Assembly (NCBI GenBank): GCA_964409985.1
Contig: CAYPEZ010000004.1
Span: 1 to 35,181 of the forward strand
Source of the DNA: CAYPEZ01 sp964409985
GTDB taxonomy: Bacteria; Patescibacteriota; Minisyncoccia; Phycocordibacterales; UBA6899
DNA: 35,181 nucleotides
Direction: 5' to 3'
Part shown: piece by piece, positions 22,273-30,881 of the stretch
Layout: the number at the start of each line of letters is the position of its first letter
Position numbering within the stretch: position 1 is the first letter of the stretch
Translations under genes and position numbers: made by a program
Notes under the pieces: generated by a model
What the model was told of the DNA's origin: nothing
The model's database searches: none
Seen by the model: only the letters and a program-made list of their open reading frames with translations

Positions 22273-24210
22273 TTAATCAAAAAAGACGAACTTCTGCTTG
22301 TGCTTTGGGGGTTCTGGCAAAAAAGTTGTATCAATGGCGATCAGTCGCTCATCAATATCTGACAGATATGATGAAGGGACACTGACCGTTCGTGTGCCAA
22401 AAATTGTCCGGAAGGATGCGTGTGAAAGAATAAGTTTCTTTTTTGCACGAGTCAGCGCAACATAAAAGAGTCTCCTCTCCTCCTCTTCTCGTTCTTGATT
22501 GCTTGCCTCGCCAGCACGTCGTTGTGGAAACAAATCTTCTTCGAGACCGACAATACACACGACATCAAACTCAAGACCTTTTGCTGCATGAACGGTCATC
22601 AAGCGCACTCCTTGTCGTTGATCTACCTGGTCTTGGTCGCTGGCAAGAGTAATATCTGAGAGAAATCGTTCCATTCCTTCTTCTGGAGGAAGGTGATCAT
22701 ATCGTCCCGCAATCGCAACAAGCTCTGAGAGGTTTCCAATGCGCTCAATATCATCTTGTGTTTCAAGGAGCGAAAGAATTCCTGATGCCGTATAGACTTT
22801 TGTGAGCACCTGAGATGGGGGTACTTGTGAAATCCACTCACGAATCTGCTGAAGAAGTGTAAGAAATCCTTTTACCGCCTCCCCTGTCTTTCCTTTTATC
22901 CCTTCGGTATTTCCTGAAAGCATGAGTGCTAAGGTTTTTTCCCCAATACCACGGCTTGGAGTACCCGCAGCCCGTGTGAGGTCAAGAGGATTCTCGGGAT
23001 GAAGTCCTGCGCGTAGGTATGCTAAAACATCCTTTACTTCTTTCCGGTCAAAAAAACGTGTTCCAGTAATCAGGTATGGAATTTGAGATGCAATACACGC
23101 TTCTTCTATGGCGCGAGATTGAAAGTTTGTGCGATATAACACCGCCATGTGTTCATACGGAACACCGCGCGTGTGTTCTTTTTGAAGTGCGTGGATGACA
23201 TATCGAGCTTCATCAACCTCGGAGAGTGCTTCGTATAAACAGATCGTCTCTCCTCCAGGTTGAGTAGTGAAAAGACGCTTTGGTTTCCTCTTCGGATTTT
23301 TTTCGATCACCGCATTTGCGGCGTCAAGAATAGTTTGTGTTGAGCGATAGTTTTGTTCGAGCGTCACCACACGAGCTCCAGGAAAATCATGTTCAAAATC
23401 AAGAATGTGTTCAATGTGCGCTCCTCGCCATGTGTAGATTGTTTGGTCACTATCTCCCACAACACAGATGTTGCGATCTTCTCCTACAAGAAGTTTGACT
23501 AGCGTGTATTGAAGTCTATTTGTGTCTTGATATTCATCAACATGAAGGTATCTCCACCTCGAATGAAGTGTGCTTCGCACGCTGGTATTTGTTCGAAGAA
23601 GCTCAACTGTTTTGAGAAGAAGATCATCAAAATCAAGAGCATGCGCTTCTCGCACTTTTTGTTCATACAAAAACCAGACTCTGCTGACAATGGAAGCGGT
23701 GTTTCCTTTTGCGTGTGCTGTATAGCTCTCATGTGTTTCTCCGTCTCCTTTTGCCCGAGAGATTGCTTCGGCTATTTTTCTTGGCTCTACGGTTTTTGGG
23801 TCGTATCCAAGGTGTTTGAGTGCTTGGCGTACAAACGATAAGCCATCATCACTATCAAGAATGGTAAATGACTTGGGGACATGTGCTTCTTCCCAGTATT
23901 CTCGTAGAATGTACACTCCTAGCCCGTGGAACGTCCCTATCCAAGGAAATGCATGTGATACACCAGCGTATTGAGGGGGTTTTCTTCCAAGAAGAGTTCC
24001 AACACGAGCAAGCATCTCCTTTGCTGCCTTATTGGTGAACGTTACAGCCAAGATGGACTCCGGTGATACTCCGGACTCGATAAGATGAAGAATTCGGTGT
24101 GTCAGTGTTTTTGTTTTTCCTGCCCCTGCCCCTGCCACAATAAGAAGTGGCCCATCCTTATGGGATACGGCATCACGTTGAGCCTCATTAAGTCCTTCAA
24201 GTGCAGACAC
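22273..24210 (-). CDS. UvrD/PcrA-family superfamily 1 DNA helicase
   Basis: The 645-residue ATP-dependent 3'-5' helicase acts in repair and replication-conflict clearance. All SF1A motifs are visible: Q motif LNEAQRDAV, Walker A VAGAGAGKTKTL (I), HVDEYQDTN (II), VGDSDQTIYTWRGA (III), LEQNYRST (IV), LMTVHAAKGLEFDVV (V) and FYVALTRAKK (VI). It is slightly shorter than Escherichia coli UvrD and lacks a long C-terminal extension. The start is GTG at 24210: an extended -10 TGC-TAGGAT ends 6 nt before it and no SD exists, so it should be leaderless. The family-typical MSALEGLNEAQ follows directly. rsmA is coupled downstream. Confidence 0.94.
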   Translation of the reverse strand: MSALEGLNEAQRDAVSHKDGPLLIVAGAGAGKTKTLTHRILHLIESGVSPESILAVTFTNKAAKEMLARVGTLLGRKPPQYAGVSHAFPWIGTFHGLGVYILREYWEEAHVPKSFTILDSDDGLSFVRQALKHLGYDPKTVEPRKIAEAISRAKGDGETHESYTAHAKGNTASIVSRVWFLYEQKVREAHALDFDDLLLKTVELLRTNTSVRSTLHSRWRYLHVDEYQDTNRLQYTLVKLLVGEDRNICVVGDSDQTIYTWRGAHIEHILDFEHDFPGARVVTLEQNYRSTQTILDAANAVIEKNPKRKPKRLFTTQPGGETICLYEALSEVDEARYVIHALQKEHTRGVPYEHMAVLYRTNFQSRAIEEACIASQIPYLITGTRFFDRKEVKDVLAYLRAGLHPENPLDLTRAAGTPSRGIGEKTLALMLSGNTEGIKGKTGEAVKGFLTLLQQIREWISQVPPSQVLTKVYTASGILSLLETQDDIERIGNLSELVAIAGRYDHLPPEEGMERFLSDITLASDQDQVDQRQGVRLMTVHAAKGLEFDVVCIVGLEEDLFPQRRAGEASNQEREEEERRLFYVALTRAKKKLILSHASFRTIFGTRTVSVPSSYLSDIDERLIAIDTTFLPEPPKHKQKFVFFD

Positions 24211-24216
24211 AGGAGC

Positions 24217-24225
24217 ATCCTAGCA
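24217..24225 (-). promoter_or_regulatory. Extended -10 promoter of the uvrD/pcrA gene
   Basis: The minus strand reads TGCTAGGAT (hexamer 24222-24217), followed after GCTCCT by the GTG start. This fits a leaderless GTG mRNA. Confidence 0.5.
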
Positions 24226-24396
24226 CATACGTACGAGATATTGGAGACGCCCACGATAGTACATTAGAATATAATTTTACAATATGTCAAAAATGCCTCA
24301 TTTACAATCCAGCTCTTTGTAGGGCCGATTTCTGACCATTGTTTTGACATTTGTTCAAATTGGTATTGTTGTTTTCTTTTGAGTACACAAATCAAT

Positions 24397-24402
24397 TATA
24401 AT
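24397..24402 (+). promoter_or_regulatory. Consensus -10 upstream of the M23 peptidase gene
   Basis: TATAAT sits in the ~200-bp region between the divergent uvrD and M23 genes. The expected start near 24409 puts the palindrome 24424-24439 in the leader. A TTCTTT 17 nt upstream is a poor -35. Nothing else was recognised in the rest of this intergenic stretch. Confidence 0.5.
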
Positions 24403-24423
24403 AGTCTCACGGTTGTATGGGTG

Positions 24424-24439
24424 CTCAGCGATCGCTGAG
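24424..24439. repeat. Perfect 16-bp palindrome CTCAGCGATCGCTGAG
   Basis: The sequence is its own reverse complement. As RNA it can form a 6-bp stem with a GAUC loop; as DNA it is a symmetric operator-like site just downstream of the -10 at 24397-24402. It includes the TGA at 24436-24438, which closes the peptidase reading frame on its 5' side. Confidence 0.6.
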
Positions 24440-24663
24440 ATAGTTGTACGGGTAACTTACTTAGGCTTATTTCACAATTTGATCACCAGGATTCCACCGT
24501 TTTATATTCTCAAAACGGTCGGAGGACATTTCTTCCCCTCTACGGCAACGCTGTTGCGCGTTTTCGTGTTTTCTGGACGATTCTTGCCTTCTTCGTCCCA
24601 ATTTCTATTGCTTCAGCTGGAGTCCTTTCTTTCCTTGAGCACATTGCTGGCGCTGGAGTAAAG

Positions 24664-25560
24664 GTGTTTAGTCGTGTCACAACTTCTCAAAACACCCCAC
24701 TTCTTTCTGCTGTGGGAGGACCTGATACAGAACAGTCGCTCACGTACGAGCTCCCTATTGTTGAAGGAGAGGCTCTTTCCGCAGATGCAGGTCCTATTGG
24801 AACAATAGTTAATGTGGAGGAGGGTAATGCTAAGGGAATGATTAGTGCCTACGTGGTTCGAGAGGGCGACTCTCTTTCTCGTATAGCGCAAATGTTTGAT
24901 GTGTCCGTCAATACGATTCTTTGGGCAAACGGACTCACTCGCAATACTCCTCTTAAGGTTGGATCGGAACTTGTGATCCTCCCCGTCTCTGGGGTGAAAC
25001 ATTCTGTCAAAAAGGGAGACACACTTTCCTCTATTGCGAAGGCATATAAAGCTGATGCTGAGGATATTGCCCATTTCAATGGTATAGAAGACGACGCTCT
25101 TCCCGAAATCGGCGAAGTGATCATTGTTCCTAATGGACAGATTCAAGAGAAAAAATCAACAGTTTCTGCAGGTACACGTGTTACCTCACGGCTGCGTGGG
25201 GCGAACGGCCCAGCAATTGATGGGTATTATATTCGTCCAGTCGATGGTCGAAAGACGCAGGGCCTTCACGGCTATAATGGGATCGACTTCGGTGCCTCCA
25301 TTGGCACCCCAGTCTTTGCCTCTGCTGGCGGGCAAGTCATTGTTGCTCGTTCGTATGGGTACAACGGTGGATACGGGAAATATGTCGTCATCAGCCATGA
25401 TAACGGGACACAAACCCTATATGGGCACTTGAGTGCTGTCGGTGTTTCTGTCGGCCAATCCGTCGGTCAAGGCCAATATATTGGTGATGTTGGTAACACT
25501 GGACGCTCGACTGGCCCCCACCTTCATTTTGAGGTCCGTGGAGCACAGAATCCATTTTAG
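24664..25560 (+). CDS. LysM-LysM-M23 cell wall endopeptidase (true 5' end unresolved)
   Basis: The part from GTG 24664 encodes 298 residues. LysM repeat 1 is VREGDSLSRIAQMFDVS (about 65-110) and LysM repeat 2 VKKGDTLSSIAKAYKAD (about 113-157); these bind peptidoglycan. The M23 domain has the zinc ligands in HGYNGIDFG (His, Asp) and the terminal GPHLHFEVRG, so it should be active. The same frame stays open upstream to a TGA at 24436 and encodes a basic N-terminus plus a good TM helix (RFRVFWTILAFFVPISIASA). That stretch has no ATG, GTG or TTG codon. The real start may be ATT (24469), or the sequence carries a frameshift. GTG 24664 would discard the anchor and is given only as the minimum. Confidence 0.85.
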   Translation: MFSRVTTSQNTPLLSAVGGPDTEQSLTYELPIVEGEALSADAGPIGTIVNVEEGNAKGMISAYVVREGDSLSRIAQMFDVSVNTILWANGLTRNTPLKVGSELVILPVSGVKHSVKKGDTLSSIAKAYKADAEDIAHFNGIEDDALPEIGEVIIVPNGQIQEKKSTVSAGTRVTSRLRGANGPAIDGYYIRPVDGRKTQGLHGYNGIDFGASIGTPVFASAGGQVIVARSYGYNGGYGKYVVISHDNGTQTLYGHLSAVGVSVGQSVGQGQYIGDVGNTGRSTGPHLHFEVRGAQNPF

Positions 25561-25571
25561 ACAAAACAACG

Positions 25572-26048
25572 TTAAGAAAGTCTCCGGAGAAGATTGTCAA
25601 AAATTTTGACAATCTTTTTTTCTTGATTATGAGCCCAAAGCACAAACAATGTATTCCATGGGAATATGCCAGCAAAAGGAATCATTTCAAGTGCTGCTGT
25701 TCCAAAAAATCTGATCCATAACTTCCCCAATACTTTTAGACCAGATTTCCTCCACCACCTTCCCCTGAAATGGAACATCATCCACAGTGCGATGATGACG
25801 GCAATCATGATGGATAGAATTTTTGTGACGATAATGAGGATAATGCTAAATTCTAGATTGTCGAGAATGTCTTTAATGAGCGCTAGACAAAATACTAAAA
25901 ACGGAAAACTCGCATGCCGCGGTGCCTCGTCGGTAGCAATTGACCCATTCTCAACCACAACATCAAAACCTTCTTTCTTGAAGGCAGCAACCACTTCATC
26001 AATAGACGTCTGAATATTCCTCCTCCGAAGAGATTCTGATGTGTTCAT
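25572..26048 (-). CDS. Hypothetical membrane protein
   Basis: The 158-residue protein starts MNTSESLRRRNIQTSIDEVV. A polar N-terminal part of about 55 residues (VVAAFKKEGFDVVVENG) precedes hydrophobic segments (about 47-62 and 68-93) and a re-entrant or third segment near 115-135 (AALEMIPFAGIFPWNTLFVLW). The motif 'ALEMIPFAG-x-FPWNT' looks conserved, but I do not recognise a family. An alternative GTG start lies at 26057, about 10 nt after a TATACT -10. The 3' end contains the terminator of the convergent M23 gene. Confidence 0.6.
   Translation of the reverse strand: MNTSESLRRRNIQTSIDEVVAAFKKEGFDVVVENGSIATDEAPRHASFPFLVFCLALIKDILDNLEFSIILIIVTKILSIMIAVIIALWMMFHFRGRWWRKSGLKVLGKLWIRFFGTAALEMIPFAGIFPWNTLFVLWAHNQEKKIVKIFDNLLRRLS
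25590..25622 (+). terminator. Terminator of the M23 peptidase gene, inside the convergent gene
   Basis: AAGATTGTCAAA (25590-25601) pairs with TTTGACAATCTT (25605-25616) over a 3-nt loop, followed by a run of T to 25621. It lies 30 nt after the M23 stop and within the coding 3' end of the minus-strand membrane protein, encoding its KIFDNL residues. Confidence 0.85.
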
Positions 26049-26100
26049 TGTTGCCACAACAAATGAAAGTATACCCCCGAACGCTTATTGATGGTATGTA

Positions 26101-27630
26101 TTACTGGAGGAATCCTTCCCGAGGTCTATATGAGAGCGCTTCCAAGATGTGTGATTTTTCGATATAAGCAGATGCTTCAAGATCAGCAATTGTTCTTGCG
26201 ACGCGGATAATCCTGTGGAACGCTCGAGGTGAAAGCCCAAGTGATTTTGCTGCAGACAGAAGTGTTGTGCGCACCTCATCTTTGAGTGTAATTGACTCAA
26301 GGAGTCTTGCACTGATCTCATGGTTTGAGTGAACACGAACATGCATTTTTGCAAAACGCTCTTGTTGGATTGCTCGAGCCCTCATCACGCGTTCTCGGAA
26401 CACCGCACTAGACTCCCCTGTAGTTTTTTTGGTGAGCAGCTCGTGTGAGACTCGTGGTACTTCAATCCATAGGTCAATGCGATCCATAATTGGTCCTGAA
26501 ACCTTCCGTCTATATTTATCAAGTGATGCGGGGCTACACGTGCATGGTTTTTCTCGATCTCCTCTAAACCCGCACGGACAAGGGTTCATTGCCGCAATAA
26601 GGGTAAATCGTGCGGGAAATCGTTCGCTTCCTTTTGATCTTGCGATGTGCACCTCTCCATCTTCGAGTGGTTGTCGTAAAGATTCAATCACTCGTTTATC
26701 AAATTCTGGAAATTCATCCAAAAAGAGGACTCCTCGATGTGCCAGAGTGACTTCTCCAGGTTTTGGGATTGCTCCACCCCCCACAACAGAAACATAAGAT
26801 GAGGTATGGTGTGGTGACCGATATGGCGGCTCCATGACAGCTTTCCCTCGAAGGGTTCCAGCATAAGAATGAATGGCCGTGACTTCGAGAATATCGTTGT
26901 GTGAGAGTGGTGGAAGAATCGTCTGAAATGCTTTTGCAAGCATGGTTTTTCCTGTGCCCGGAGGTCCAAAGAACATCAAGTTGTGTCCTCCAGCGGCAGC
27001 GATAAGCAGCCCTCGTTTTGCTGTCTCCTGGCTTTTGATATCAGAAATGTCATGCTCATAGTGAGGAGTAAGTGACTCAAGAGATTTTTGTTGATAGGGT
27101 TGAATGGTGTGTTTCCCTGCGCAATGATCAAGGAGTGTCCTAAGCGATTCGATTGGGTAGATGTTCAATCCATCAACCAACCCAGCTTCTTCTGCATTCT
27201 GATAAGGAACATATAACTCAGTGATTCCACGCAATTTCGCTTCTCGTGCTATCGAAAGGATGCCACGTACGGGCCTTACAGATCCATCAAGCGCAAGCTC
27301 TCCGACAAATAATTTTCCTTTGGGATCCATCCGAATATCTCCAACAGCAAGGAGATATGAGAGAGCGATGGGAATATCAAATAGCGCTCCTTCTTTTTTG
27401 AGTTCAGCAGGAGCAAGGGCAACAGTAACTTTCTGATTTTTTTGCTTGGGGCCTTCGTAGCCCGAATTTTTTATTGCTGCACTCACCCGATCCCGAGCCT
27501 CTTCCACCGCTTTGTCTGGGAGCCCTACAATAGAAAATGAAAATAGGCCCTTTGAGGTGTCTGTTTCAACCGCAATCACGTGTGCCCCACTCATGGTGGG
27601 TTGTGCGCCCTCGACGCGTGCAAATGCCAT
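26101..27630 (-). CDS. comM: ComM/YifB family AAA+ ATPase (Mg-chelatase-like)
   Basis: The 509-residue protein has an N-terminal Lon-protease-like domain (about 1-165, 'MSGAHVIAVETDTSKGLFSF', 'VALAPAELKKEG'). The AAA+ module follows with Walker A GPPGTGKTMLAKAF (about 224-237), LFLDEFPEF (Walker B) and AAMNPCPCG. The C-terminal Mg-chelatase domain is last. In Gammaproteobacteria ComM is a hexameric helicase promoting branch migration during natural transformation; here the same recombination role is inferred. The length is typical. No good SD is seen; a TAGGAT ends 9 nt before the ATG. Confidence 0.93.
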   Translation of the reverse strand: MAFARVEGAQPTMSGAHVIAVETDTSKGLFSFSIVGLPDKAVEEARDRVSAAIKNSGYEGPKQKNQKVTVALAPAELKKEGALFDIPIALSYLLAVGDIRMDPKGKLFVGELALDGSVRPVRGILSIAREAKLRGITELYVPYQNAEEAGLVDGLNIYPIESLRTLLDHCAGKHTIQPYQQKSLESLTPHYEHDISDIKSQETAKRGLLIAAAGGHNLMFFGPPGTGKTMLAKAFQTILPPLSHNDILEVTAIHSYAGTLRGKAVMEPPYRSPHHTSSYVSVVGGGAIPKPGEVTLAHRGVLFLDEFPEFDKRVIESLRQPLEDGEVHIARSKGSERFPARFTLIAAMNPCPCGFRGDREKPCTCSPASLDKYRRKVSGPIMDRIDLWIEVPRVSHELLTKKTTGESSAVFRERVMRARAIQQERFAKMHVRVHSNHEISARLLESITLKDEVRTTLLSAAKSLGLSPRAFHRIIRVARTIADLEASAYIEKSHILEALSYRPREGFLQ

Positions 27631-27671
27631 GTATAGCCCATCCTACTGACGAAGATGTTTTGCGCAAGTTT

Positions 27672-28589
27672 CTATGTGCTTGACGGAATATGTGAAACGA
27701 TTTGCATGAATGCCTGAATATTACCAGCGATAACAAGTGTTTTTTTGTTTATCCAACCATAAACTAGCCCGACCCGCCCATTCCCGGTAGTGAATACTCT
27801 GAGGTCATATCCTTTCCAAAGCTCCGCTCTCCAGGATCCATCTTCTGGTGCTGTGACAATTTCTGCGCGCAACGGATCAACAAAAGGATAGAGATCGTAA
27901 GGAAGGTTTTTTTCCCAATCAAGAAGTCCCACAACAGAATTTTCGTAATAGGTGGTGTGGAAGATATAATATCCTTTTGTCTCACCTACATTCACAAGAC
28001 CACCCTCGTAATCTCCAGAAAGTGAACGAGAGAGTATGTCCGGAATGGTTCCTTCAATGCTTTGAAAAAATGTTTTACGAGGGAGAGGTAGTGTTGTCGT
28101 TCCTGTTTTTGCGACAAAACCCATACGGATAATTTTACCTTGAGCAATTTTTTCTTTACGTGCCACCACCCTGATTCCATTCACCAGTTCTTGTCTCGTA
28201 AACTGGGAGAGAAAAACTGTGCGAGACTCCTCTCCTTGAACGGTGAATTCTTGTACTGCCCTTTCTTTGTTGATGGATGGAAAGTATGTTCCAGCGAGTT
28301 CATACAGGAGTACGCCTAACCCCAAGAGAAGAAGGAGGCCAGCAATATAGAGTGGAATGAGCGTTGCTTGTTTTTCTTCTACCCACACTGCAGACTCACC
28401 AAGCGCTCTCCGTCGCTCTTCTTCAGCAATGGCAACATGAGTACGGGTTATTTGTTTTTTTGCGATAAGCTCCTGAACATCCGCACGATAGGTTCGCACG
28501 TGTGAGAGATGTCCTTCCCCATCTTTTTTCTTTTGGAATGCTTCGGACGCTTTGCGCGCCTCTTCACCGCTAAAAGGAACTTCTTTCAT
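27672..28589 (-). CDS. Hypothetical single-pass membrane protein
   Basis: The 305-residue protein has a charged cytoplasmic N-terminal third (KEVPFSGEEARKASEAFQKK), one TM helix at about 77-97 (LIPLYIAGLLLLLGLGVLLY) and an exported domain of about 200 residues with alternating strands and helices, including 'GYYIFHTTYYENSVVGLLDWE' (in part) and a terminal 'NGRVGLVYGWINKKTLVIAGN'. No family is recognised; similar proteins occur as conserved orphans in CPR genomes. It is probably leaderless: TAGAAT (28602-28597) ends 7 nt before the ATG. It lies between pnp and comM on the same strand. Confidence 0.6.
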   Translation of the reverse strand: MKEVPFSGEEARKASEAFQKKKDGEGHLSHVRTYRADVQELIAKKQITRTHVAIAEEERRRALGESAVWVEEKQATLIPLYIAGLLLLLGLGVLLYELAGTYFPSINKERAVQEFTVQGEESRTVFLSQFTRQELVNGIRVVARKEKIAQGKIIRMGFVAKTGTTTLPLPRKTFFQSIEGTIPDILSRSLSGDYEGGLVNVGETKGYYIFHTTYYENSVVGLLDWEKNLPYDLYPFVDPLRAEIVTAPEDGSWRAELWKGYDLRVFTTGNGRVGLVYGWINKKTLVIAGNIQAFMQIVSHIPSST

Positions 28590-28596
28590 GATGTGT

Positions 28597-28602
28597 ATTC
28601 TA
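28597..28602 (-). promoter_or_regulatory. -10 element of the 305-residue membrane protein gene
   Basis: Minus strand GG-TAGAAT, then ACACATC and ATG: a 7-nt gap and no SD, so a leaderless transcript is expected. It lies within the 46-nt gap after the pnp stop. Confidence 0.45.
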
Positions 28603-28635
28603 CCTCGATGGGTTCAGACAGAGAAGCACTGTTGG

Positions 28636-30744
28636 CTAGATCTTGCCGTCCTTTTTCTTGTCAAAGAAAATCGGATCCGCACGTTTGACTGAAAGATTGA
28701 TTCGCTCTTTTTCATCAATCTCCTTTATGACGACTGGGAGTACATCACCAAGTTTAACAAGATCTGTGACTTTGTTGACGCGCACTGGTGAAAGTTCTGA
28801 GATGTGCACAAGACCTTCCGTGTTTTTTCCAATTTTTACGAATGCCCCAAAATCAAGGATGCGCGTGACTTCCCCCTCAAACCGGTCCCCAGCTTTATAT
28901 TCACGCGTCATTTCTGCGATAATATCACGTGCTTTTTCTGCGGCTCCATTTTTCCCTGTCACATAGACTGTCCCATCTTCTTCAATTTCAATTTCTGCCC
29001 CAGTTTCTTCGCGAATAGCATTAATTGTTTTTCCTCCTGGACCAATAACAAGACCAATCTGATCCTGTTTTATCTTGAGCGATACGATCTTTGGCGCATA
29101 GGGAGAAATATCTGGACGAGGAGATGCGATTGCTGCTTCCATGGTTTTTAAAATATGCAGTCTGGCGAGTCTAGCTTTCTCAAGAGCTTCTTTAAGAATT
29201 TGAAGTGGCACACCATCAACTTTGACATCCATTTGGATAGCAGTGATCCCTTTTGATGTTCCTGCAACTTTAAAATCCATATCCCCGTGATGATCCTCAG
29301 GTCCCTGAATATCGGTGAGTACCTTGTACCGTGACGGAGATTCCATCATGAGACCAGATGCAATCCCTGCAACCGGACGAGTGATGGGGACCCCAGCATC
29401 TAATAGTGCGATTGTTCCACCACAGACAGATCCCATTGAGGTCGATCCGTTTGAAGCAAATGCTTCAGAGACAATTCTGATTGTGTACGGGAAGGCTTCT
29501 TTTGTGGGAATAACAGCTCGGAGCGCTTTTTCTGCGAGGGCACCATGACCAATCATGCGGCGATTGAGCCCTCCCATGCGCCCTGTTTCTCCTGAAGAAA
29601 ATGGAGGGAAATTATAATGATGCATAAATCGTTTTTTTCCTTTCTCCTCCATTCCTTCGATGGTCAATGCCTCATTTGGCCCCCCAAGTGTAAGAACGGA
29701 GAGCACGTGGGTGCCTCCTCTGTAGAATGTTCCTGTTCCATGAAGGACTTGTGAGATACCCCCTGCTTTGGCAAACAGTGGGCGGATTTCATCAAACCCT
29801 CGTCCATCAGGTCGCTTTCCTTCGTCAATTGCCTTTTTGTGGAGTAGTGTGTTTACCGCATCATCAAAATATGCACTCGCAAGTGCGGCATCCATTTCTT
29901 CGTGTGCCTCAACTTCTTTTTCCCACTCTTCTAAGAGTGCATATTCATTTGCCCTTCCCGCTCCAGAAAAAATTGTTTCTTCAAGTCTTGGTGCTATCTT
30001 TTCTGCAAACAGTGCTTTGATGTCATCTCCTACTTCTGGGAGTGCGAGAACACGCTTCTTTTTTCCAATATCTTTGATGATGTTTTCTTGAAATGCTTGA
30101 AGAGCCGCAATCGTCTTTTGTGCTGTTTGGAGTCCTGTCGCAACCACAGCTTCATCGATTTCATTCCCACCCATCTCGATCATATTGATGTTGCCATCCT
30201 TGCCGCACACCACAAGTTCGCATGTCTCGACAGTGTTGTCAGTGGGTGCATCAAGAAAGGTTTCGAACGATCCATTGTGGTGCGCGACACGAACTGCAGA
30301 CACAGGACCATTCCAAGGAATGTTGCTTGTCGCTAGTGCAAGTGATGCTGCGTTGACCGCAAGAATATCAGGATCTTCTTTATCAATTGCAAGAACAGTG
30401 ATCACGACTTGAACATCGTGTCGAATGCGTGAATCAAAAAGAGGGCGAATGGTACGATCAATGATGCGTCCTGACAAAATCGCTTGCTCGCTCGGCTTTC
30501 CTTCACGACGAACATACTGACTTCCTAGAATTTCGCCCGCTGCATAAAAGCGCTCTTCGTAATCGACAGTAAGCGGAAAAAAATCTCCACCCTCTTTTGG
30601 GTGTTTCCCCATGACCGCAGTTGCAAGTACTGCTGTATTCCCCATTCTCAGAATGACAGATCCATGGGCCTGTTCGGCGAGATTGGTAAATTCTGCAACA
30701 AGTGTTTTTCCGCCAATCTCTAATGAGTATGTTTTTGTTTCCAT
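28636..30744 (-). CDS. pnp: Polyribonucleotide nucleotidyltransferase (PNPase)
   Basis: The 702-residue enzyme degrades RNA 3'-5' with phosphate. It has two RNase PH domains (first with 'GKTLVAEFTNLAEQAHGSVI', second with 'GTGTFYRGGTHVLSVLTLG'), separated by the helical PNPase domain. A KH domain (IGLVIGPGGKTINAIREETG) and an S1 domain (GDRFEGEVTRILDFGAFVKI) follow. ATG 30744 (METKTYSLEIGGK) is preferred over an in-frame GTG seven codons upstream. The promoter at 30769-30796 gives a leader of about 18 nt without SD. rpsO lies two genes away rather than adjacent. Confidence 0.95.
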   Translation of the reverse strand: METKTYSLEIGGKTLVAEFTNLAEQAHGSVILRMGNTAVLATAVMGKHPKEGGDFFPLTVDYEERFYAAGEILGSQYVRREGKPSEQAILSGRIIDRTIRPLFDSRIRHDVQVVITVLAIDKEDPDILAVNAASLALATSNIPWNGPVSAVRVAHHNGSFETFLDAPTDNTVETCELVVCGKDGNINMIEMGGNEIDEAVVATGLQTAQKTIAALQAFQENIIKDIGKKKRVLALPEVGDDIKALFAEKIAPRLEETIFSGAGRANEYALLEEWEKEVEAHEEMDAALASAYFDDAVNTLLHKKAIDEGKRPDGRGFDEIRPLFAKAGGISQVLHGTGTFYRGGTHVLSVLTLGGPNEALTIEGMEEKGKKRFMHHYNFPPFSSGETGRMGGLNRRMIGHGALAEKALRAVIPTKEAFPYTIRIVSEAFASNGSTSMGSVCGGTIALLDAGVPITRPVAGIASGLMMESPSRYKVLTDIQGPEDHHGDMDFKVAGTSKGITAIQMDVKVDGVPLQILKEALEKARLARLHILKTMEAAIASPRPDISPYAPKIVSLKIKQDQIGLVIGPGGKTINAIREETGAEIEIEEDGTVYVTGKNGAAEKARDIIAEMTREYKAGDRFEGEVTRILDFGAFVKIGKNTEGLVHISELSPVRVNKVTDLVKLGDVLPVVIKEIDEKERINLSVKRADPIFFDKKKDGKI

Positions 30745-30768
30745 AATGACAGATCTCTTTACCACCAG

Positions 30769-30796
30769 ATCATAGTCTTGAAGCCCAATACTTCAA
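30769..30796 (-). promoter_or_regulatory. pnp promoter with symmetric -35 region
   Basis: On the minus strand: TTGAAG (30796-30791), a 16-nt spacer, then TATGAT (30774-30769). TTGAAG is half of an inverted repeat with CTTCAA seven bases on. A second repeat, CCATCT/AGATGG, spans 30803-30823. Either could be an operator. Confidence 0.45.
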
Positions 30797-30855
30797 TCCT
30801 ATCCATCTGTTGGTAAAAGATGGTAATGAATAATGCTTCCATCATATAGAAAACA

Positions 30856-30880
30856 AAAGCCTCCGCAAGGGAGGCTTTTT
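30856..30880 (-). terminator. Bidirectional-looking terminator behind the NYN gene
   Basis: AAAGCCTCC (30856-30864), a 5-nt loop, then GGAGGCTTT (30870-30878), with T-rich flanks on both strands. It directly follows the NYN stop codon (30884-30882) on the minus strand. Confidence 0.85.
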
Positions 30881-30881
30881 G

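Noticed and set aside
24436..24438. TGA read as glycine (CPR code 25) in the M23 gene
   Set aside because: Many genes in the window end in TGA at the expected family end (rnpA, rsmA, xerC), so UGA is a stop here.
24413..24661. 82-codon frame from TTG 24413 in front of the M23 gene as a separate protein
   Set aside because: It overlaps the well-formed TM segment of the M23 frame; its own translation has no domain character. It is kept only as a frameshift possibility.
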